This document shows positions 61,278 through 64,000 of a stretch of DNA of 64,000 nucleotides, one piece after another (position 1 is the stretch's first letter; each line of letters opens with the position of its first letter). Source of the DNA: an uncultured Alphaproteobacteria bacterium (GTDB lineage: Bacteria > Pseudomonadota > Alphaproteobacteria > Rhodobacterales > Rhodobacteraceae). Location of the stretch: the NCBI GenBank assembly GCA_902596605.1, contig CACJUU010000005.1, forward strand, positions 1 through 64,000, read 5' to 3'. The notes below the pieces were generated by a model, which searched no databases, had not been told where the DNA came from, and saw nothing but the letters and a program-made list of their open reading frames with translations. Both the position numbers and the translations under genes were made by a program.

Positions 61278-62519
61278 ATGGAAAATGGACTTAAAGACGA
61301 GCTAACAAAAAGGTTGATGCGGTATACTGCTATAGACAGCCAGAGTGATGAGCTTTCCAATAAATCGCCGAGCACGGATCAACAGCTTGATATGCTGAAC
61401 TTATTGAAGGAAGAGCTTCTTGCTTTAGGAGTTGAAGACGTTAGGCTCACGGACTATGGAGTAGTATTAGCGACTGTGCCCGGAAATATATCAGCACCAT
61501 CTGTTGGATTTTTAGCGCATGTGGATACAGCACCACAATTCAATGCTTCAGGTGTTAAGCCGAGGTTAATTAAAGGCTATAATGGGGGAGACATCTCATT
61601 TCCCGATGATCCTGGATTGACCCTTTCGCCAAATGAGTTTGAATACCTAAAGGATAAAAAGGGTGATGATATCATTACCGCATCCGGAACTACATTACTT
61701 GGAGCTGATGATAAAGCTGGTGTCTCGATAATAATGACAGCCATTAATCACCTGTTACAAAATTCCGAACTAAAGCATGGTCCCATCAGGGTCGCATTTA
61801 CCCCAGATGAAGAAATAGGTCGTGGTGTAAAAAAACAACTGGCCACTGATCTTGGCGTAGAAACGGCATACACCTTTGATGGAGGTAAAATCGGAGACTT
61901 AGAATATGAAACCTTTTCTGCGGATAAAGCGGAGGTCAAAATTAAAGGTGTATCAATACACCCAGGTTTAGCTAAAGATAAGTTGGTAAATGCTATCCAC
62001 ATTGCAGCAAAGCTTATTAGTACTTTGCCTCAAACCACTCTTACCCCAGAAACTACGGAAGATAACGAAGGTTTCATTCATGCTACTGATATGGTTGGAG
62101 GGTCCTCTGAAATGAAGCTTCGCTTTATTTTGCGTGATTTTGAGCTTGCGGGCTTAAAAGAGAAAGGTGATCTTTTGAAGCAGGTATGTGAGGTGATAAA
62201 CACGTCAGAGCCCAGAGCAGAAATTACCTGCGAAATTACACCACAATACAGAAACATGCGTTATTGGCTTGAGAAGAATATGAGGCCTGTTGAGATAGCT
62301 AAGAAAGCTATGGAAAACTTAGATATTGTTCCTTTCTCAAAAGCTATTAGAGGTGGCACAGACGGATCATTGTTAACTGAGTTGGGTATACCTACGCCAA
62401 ACCTATTCACGGGCATGCAAAACATTCATGGCCCTTTAGAGTGGATTTCCGCTCAAGATATGGAAAAAGCTACACATTTATGTTTGGAAATCATAAAGGA
62501 GTTTTCAAAAGAAAATTAG
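61278..62519 (+). CDS. pepT: Peptidase T (tripeptide aminopeptidase)
   Basis: A 413-residue M20B zinc aminopeptidase that removes N-terminal residues from tripeptides. Metal and catalytic motifs: GFLAHVDTAP (first His, Asp), LLGADDKAG (bridging Asp), FTPDEEIGRG (catalytic Glu and ligand), TFDGG, and GGTDGSLLTELGIPTPNLFTGMQNIHG with the last His. An AGGAGT ribosome binding site precedes the ATG by a few bases. It follows the ureohydrolase by 17 bases and converges with the Rieske oxygenase gene. Length and motifs are all standard. Confidence 0.94.
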   Translation: MENGLKDELTKRLMRYTAIDSQSDELSNKSPSTDQQLDMLNLLKEELLALGVEDVRLTDYGVVLATVPGNISAPSVGFLAHVDTAPQFNASGVKPRLIKGYNGGDISFPDDPGLTLSPNEFEYLKDKKGDDIITASGTTLLGADDKAGVSIIMTAINHLLQNSELKHGPIRVAFTPDEEIGRGVKKQLATDLGVETAYTFDGGKIGDLEYETFSADKAEVKIKGVSIHPGLAKDKLVNAIHIAAKLISTLPQTTLTPETTEDNEGFIHATDMVGGSSEMKLRFILRDFELAGLKEKGDLLKQVCEVINTSEPRAEITCEITPQYRNMRYWLEKNMRPVEIAKKAMENLDIVPFSKAIRGGTDGSLLTELGIPTPNLFTGMQNIHGPLEWISAQDMEKATHLCLEIIKEFSKEN

Positions 62520-62544
62520 CTGTTTTTAAAAAATGAAGGAGTAC

Positions 62545-63699
62545 TTAGCTTGCTTTTAATCGTCCCTCTAGAGCATCATCTATAGCTTGTTGTCCCCAAT
62601 GCAATCCACATTCATATTTGCCAAAAATAAAGTTATCATTTGCATTAGTTGACAAGCCTGCCTGAATGGCCTCGCCAATCTCAAAATCCTCATTAAACAC
62701 TTCTTTGACAACATTGTAATTTTTTTCCCAATATTGTTTAGCCTTATCTGTATTTGCTGGTTCAGATATAAGCATCATACATTTAAATACACAAGTGCCT
62801 GGTCCCGTTGGAATTATTGAATGCACATAGACATGATCTGTCATAATTTGGACAAAGTTACAGGGAAATAAATAATTTTGTGTCATAAAATATTTTCTAT
62901 AATTCCATTCTTCTTGTGGTTTGTCTTTAAGCTCCCTTATATTCCATAATGGAACTGAGTGACGCACGTGAGGATAGTGATTGGTAAAAACGCTTTGATT
63001 ATCTAGGTACCCAGAACACGCAGTATGTTCGTGTGCTGAGCAAAAATGATAATTTTCTTGAAAGCCCTCCAAAGCTAATCTCCAGCTCATGTTTCTTGGC
63101 AGTGTCCATTTTTTGTAAATTATATGATTATCTAAGTTCAAAGCATTAAATTGACTCTCCATTGGAGCCAACCATTTTGCCATATCTACCCGCTTTGCGT
63201 CTGCAGATGGTCTAACCCACACCATTCCAAAATGCTCGTATACTGGCAATTCCTTGAGTCCATACTTGCTTTTATCTAAGTTATCAAATCCAAATGGTTG
63301 TGGCATTCCTCTTAATTTTCCATTAAGGTCATAGGTCCAGCTATGATATGGACATGAAAAAGTCTTAGCTTTTCCACACTCACGCCCTTCGACTTTTGCG
63401 CCCCTATGTCGGCAAACATTCATGAAAGCTTTTAACTCATTGTCATTATTTCTTGTAACTAATATTGGTACACCGGTATCATTGTGGGTGATGAACTGTC
63501 CGGGTTCCGATAATTCGCTTACATGCGCAACAATAATTGGAAACTCGCGAAAAAGCGTATTGATTTCAGCATTTAATTTTTTTGGATCATTATAATTAGA
63601 AACCGGATTATGCATTATTTCATCAGTCATAGAAGTTTTACCGGTTTCACAAAACTCAAGTATTTGCTCAATAATTTGTTTTTCTTCTTTTGTTACCAT
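62545..63699 (-). CDS. Rieske-type aromatic ring-hydroxylating oxygenase, alpha subunit
   Basis: A 384-residue Rieske non-heme iron oxygenase. The 2Fe-2S site is Cys96-x-His98 (VCRHRGA) and Cys116-x-x-His119 (SCPYHSW). The mononuclear iron site follows in the catalytic domain: ENYHFCSAHEH with His218 and His223. No beta-subunit or reductase gene is adjacent, so it may belong to the homotrimeric type acting on quaternary amines or carboxylates (carnitine, choline or betaine demethylases look alike) as well as on aromatics. It stands alone on the minus strand, convergent with pepT. Confidence 0.87.
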   Translation of the reverse strand: MVTKEEKQIIEQILEFCETGKTSMTDEIMHNPVSNYNDPKKLNAEINTLFREFPIIVAHVSELSEPGQFITHNDTGVPILVTRNNDNELKAFMNVCRHRGAKVEGRECGKAKTFSCPYHSWTYDLNGKLRGMPQPFGFDNLDKSKYGLKELPVYEHFGMVWVRPSADAKRVDMAKWLAPMESQFNALNLDNHIIYKKWTLPRNMSWRLALEGFQENYHFCSAHEHTACSGYLDNQSVFTNHYPHVRHSVPLWNIRELKDKPQEEWNYRKYFMTQNYLFPCNFVQIMTDHVYVHSIIPTGPGTCVFKCMMLISEPANTDKAKQYWEKNYNVVKEVFNEDFEIGEAIQAGLSTNANDNFIFGKYECGLHWGQQAIDDALEGRLKAS

Positions 63700-63796
63700 T
63701 TTTTTTCTTTAAGACTTGTCCTCAACTCAGATAATATCATAAATTACATTTTATTTGAAACTACAAATCATAAGCTTCAAGCATCAAATAAATACT

Positions 63797-64000
63797 CTAT
63801 AAATATTGACTTCCTTTAGATTGAATCTCAACTGCTGCTTCATACTCTTTTTTCAAAATGTCTATAATTTCTTTAATTGTTTCTGGTTTTCTAACGTTTC
63901 CAACGCCTTGCCCAGCACTCCAGACTGTTTTCCATGCTTTTGATCCCGCATGCATATCTCCTGAAAAATCAATTTTTGCTATTTTCTTTGTATCGTCAAG
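63797..64000 (-). CDS. C-terminal end of a probable nitronate monooxygenase (partial)
   Basis: The last 67 codons of a minus-strand gene cut by the window edge, ending with TAG at 63797-63799. The sequence DMHAGSKAWKTVWSAGQGVGNVRKPETIKEII matches the C-terminal part of FMN-dependent nitronate monooxygenases / 2-nitropropane dioxygenases, where a W/S-AGQ-x-x-G-x-(I/V)-(R/H) segment precedes a final helix. The remainder of the gene, including the FMN site and the catalytic His, lies outside. About 100 AT-rich bases separate it from the Rieske gene. Confidence 0.65.
   Translation of the reverse strand, partial: LDDTKKIAKIDFSGDMHAGSKAWKTVWSAGQGVGNVRKPETIKEIIDILKKEYEAAVEIQSKGSQYL

Noticed and set aside
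1-64000. CRISPR arrays, insertion sequences, prophage, rRNA and tRNA genes
   Set aside because: Looked for regular direct repeats, transposase motifs, phage genes and cloverleaf patterns in all gaps and saw none.

Overview
The window is AT-rich (GC roughly in the mid-30s percent, judged by eye) and densely coding, with about 72 protein genes and no rRNA, tRNA, CRISPR array, insertion sequence or phage gene that I could find. Bacterial phosphatidylcholine synthase, a dac-tmk-holB-tatD-phnP-like string, long-form HPF and a large set of small-molecule catabolic enzymes point to an alphaproteobacterium, most likely a free-living marine one with a compact genome. I cannot place it more precisely from sequence alone. 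I recognise no classical DNA-binding transcription factor anywhere in the window.

Layout. 1-7.8 kb: pseudoazurin, phosphatidylcholine synthase, threonine dehydratase, ribosome hibernation factor, two Sel1-repeat proteins, a PLP aminotransferase and an SDR. 7.8-13.2 kb: a minus-strand housekeeping operon (D,D-carboxypeptidase, tmk, holB, tatD, metallo-beta-lactamase fold enzyme, AEC transporter). 13.2-18.3 kb: acyl-CoA ligase facing thiolase, cytochrome P450 and old-yellow-enzyme genes. 18.4-26.4 kb: YceI, a RecB/Cas4-like nuclease-fold protein, an FAD monooxygenase / membrane alpha-beta hydrolase / ATC-hydrolase-like / hydratase series, a decayed flagellin gene, and a GST+SDR pair. 26.5-30.3 kb: a start-less, possibly decayed ORF, a SulP transporter and an M20 amidohydrolase.

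30.5-43.3 kb is the most striking part: twelve plus-strand genes encoding a Urt/Fmd-type ABC transporter for urea or short amides (permease, Tat-exported binding protein, permease, two ATPases), two tandem amidase-signature hydrolases, and a complete urease set in the order ureE-F-AB-C-G-D with gamma and beta subunits fused. The catalytic subunit keeps all nickel ligands but differs from classical ureases at several pocket positions, so its substrate may not be, or not only be, urea. A possible H-type pseudoknot sits just before the first gene. A copper amine oxidase follows in the opposite orientation, and an M20 amidohydrolase lies divergently upstream. Together the region looks like a system for taking ammonia from amides, urea-like compounds and amines.

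45.3-64 kb: mostly catabolic enzymes in small groups: quinone reductase, two paralogous sulfurtransferases, GST and a second keto-acid hydratase, D-threonine-aldolase-like enzyme, an epoxide-hydrolase-like protein with two small proteins (one like a dimeric alpha-beta barrel), methyltransferase and MaoC, ABC1/UbiB-type kinase, amidohydrolase, EamA and LysE exporters, kynureninase, PhzF, arginase-family ureohydrolase, peptidase T, a Rieske oxygenase, and the 3' end of a probable nitronate monooxygenase cut by the window edge.
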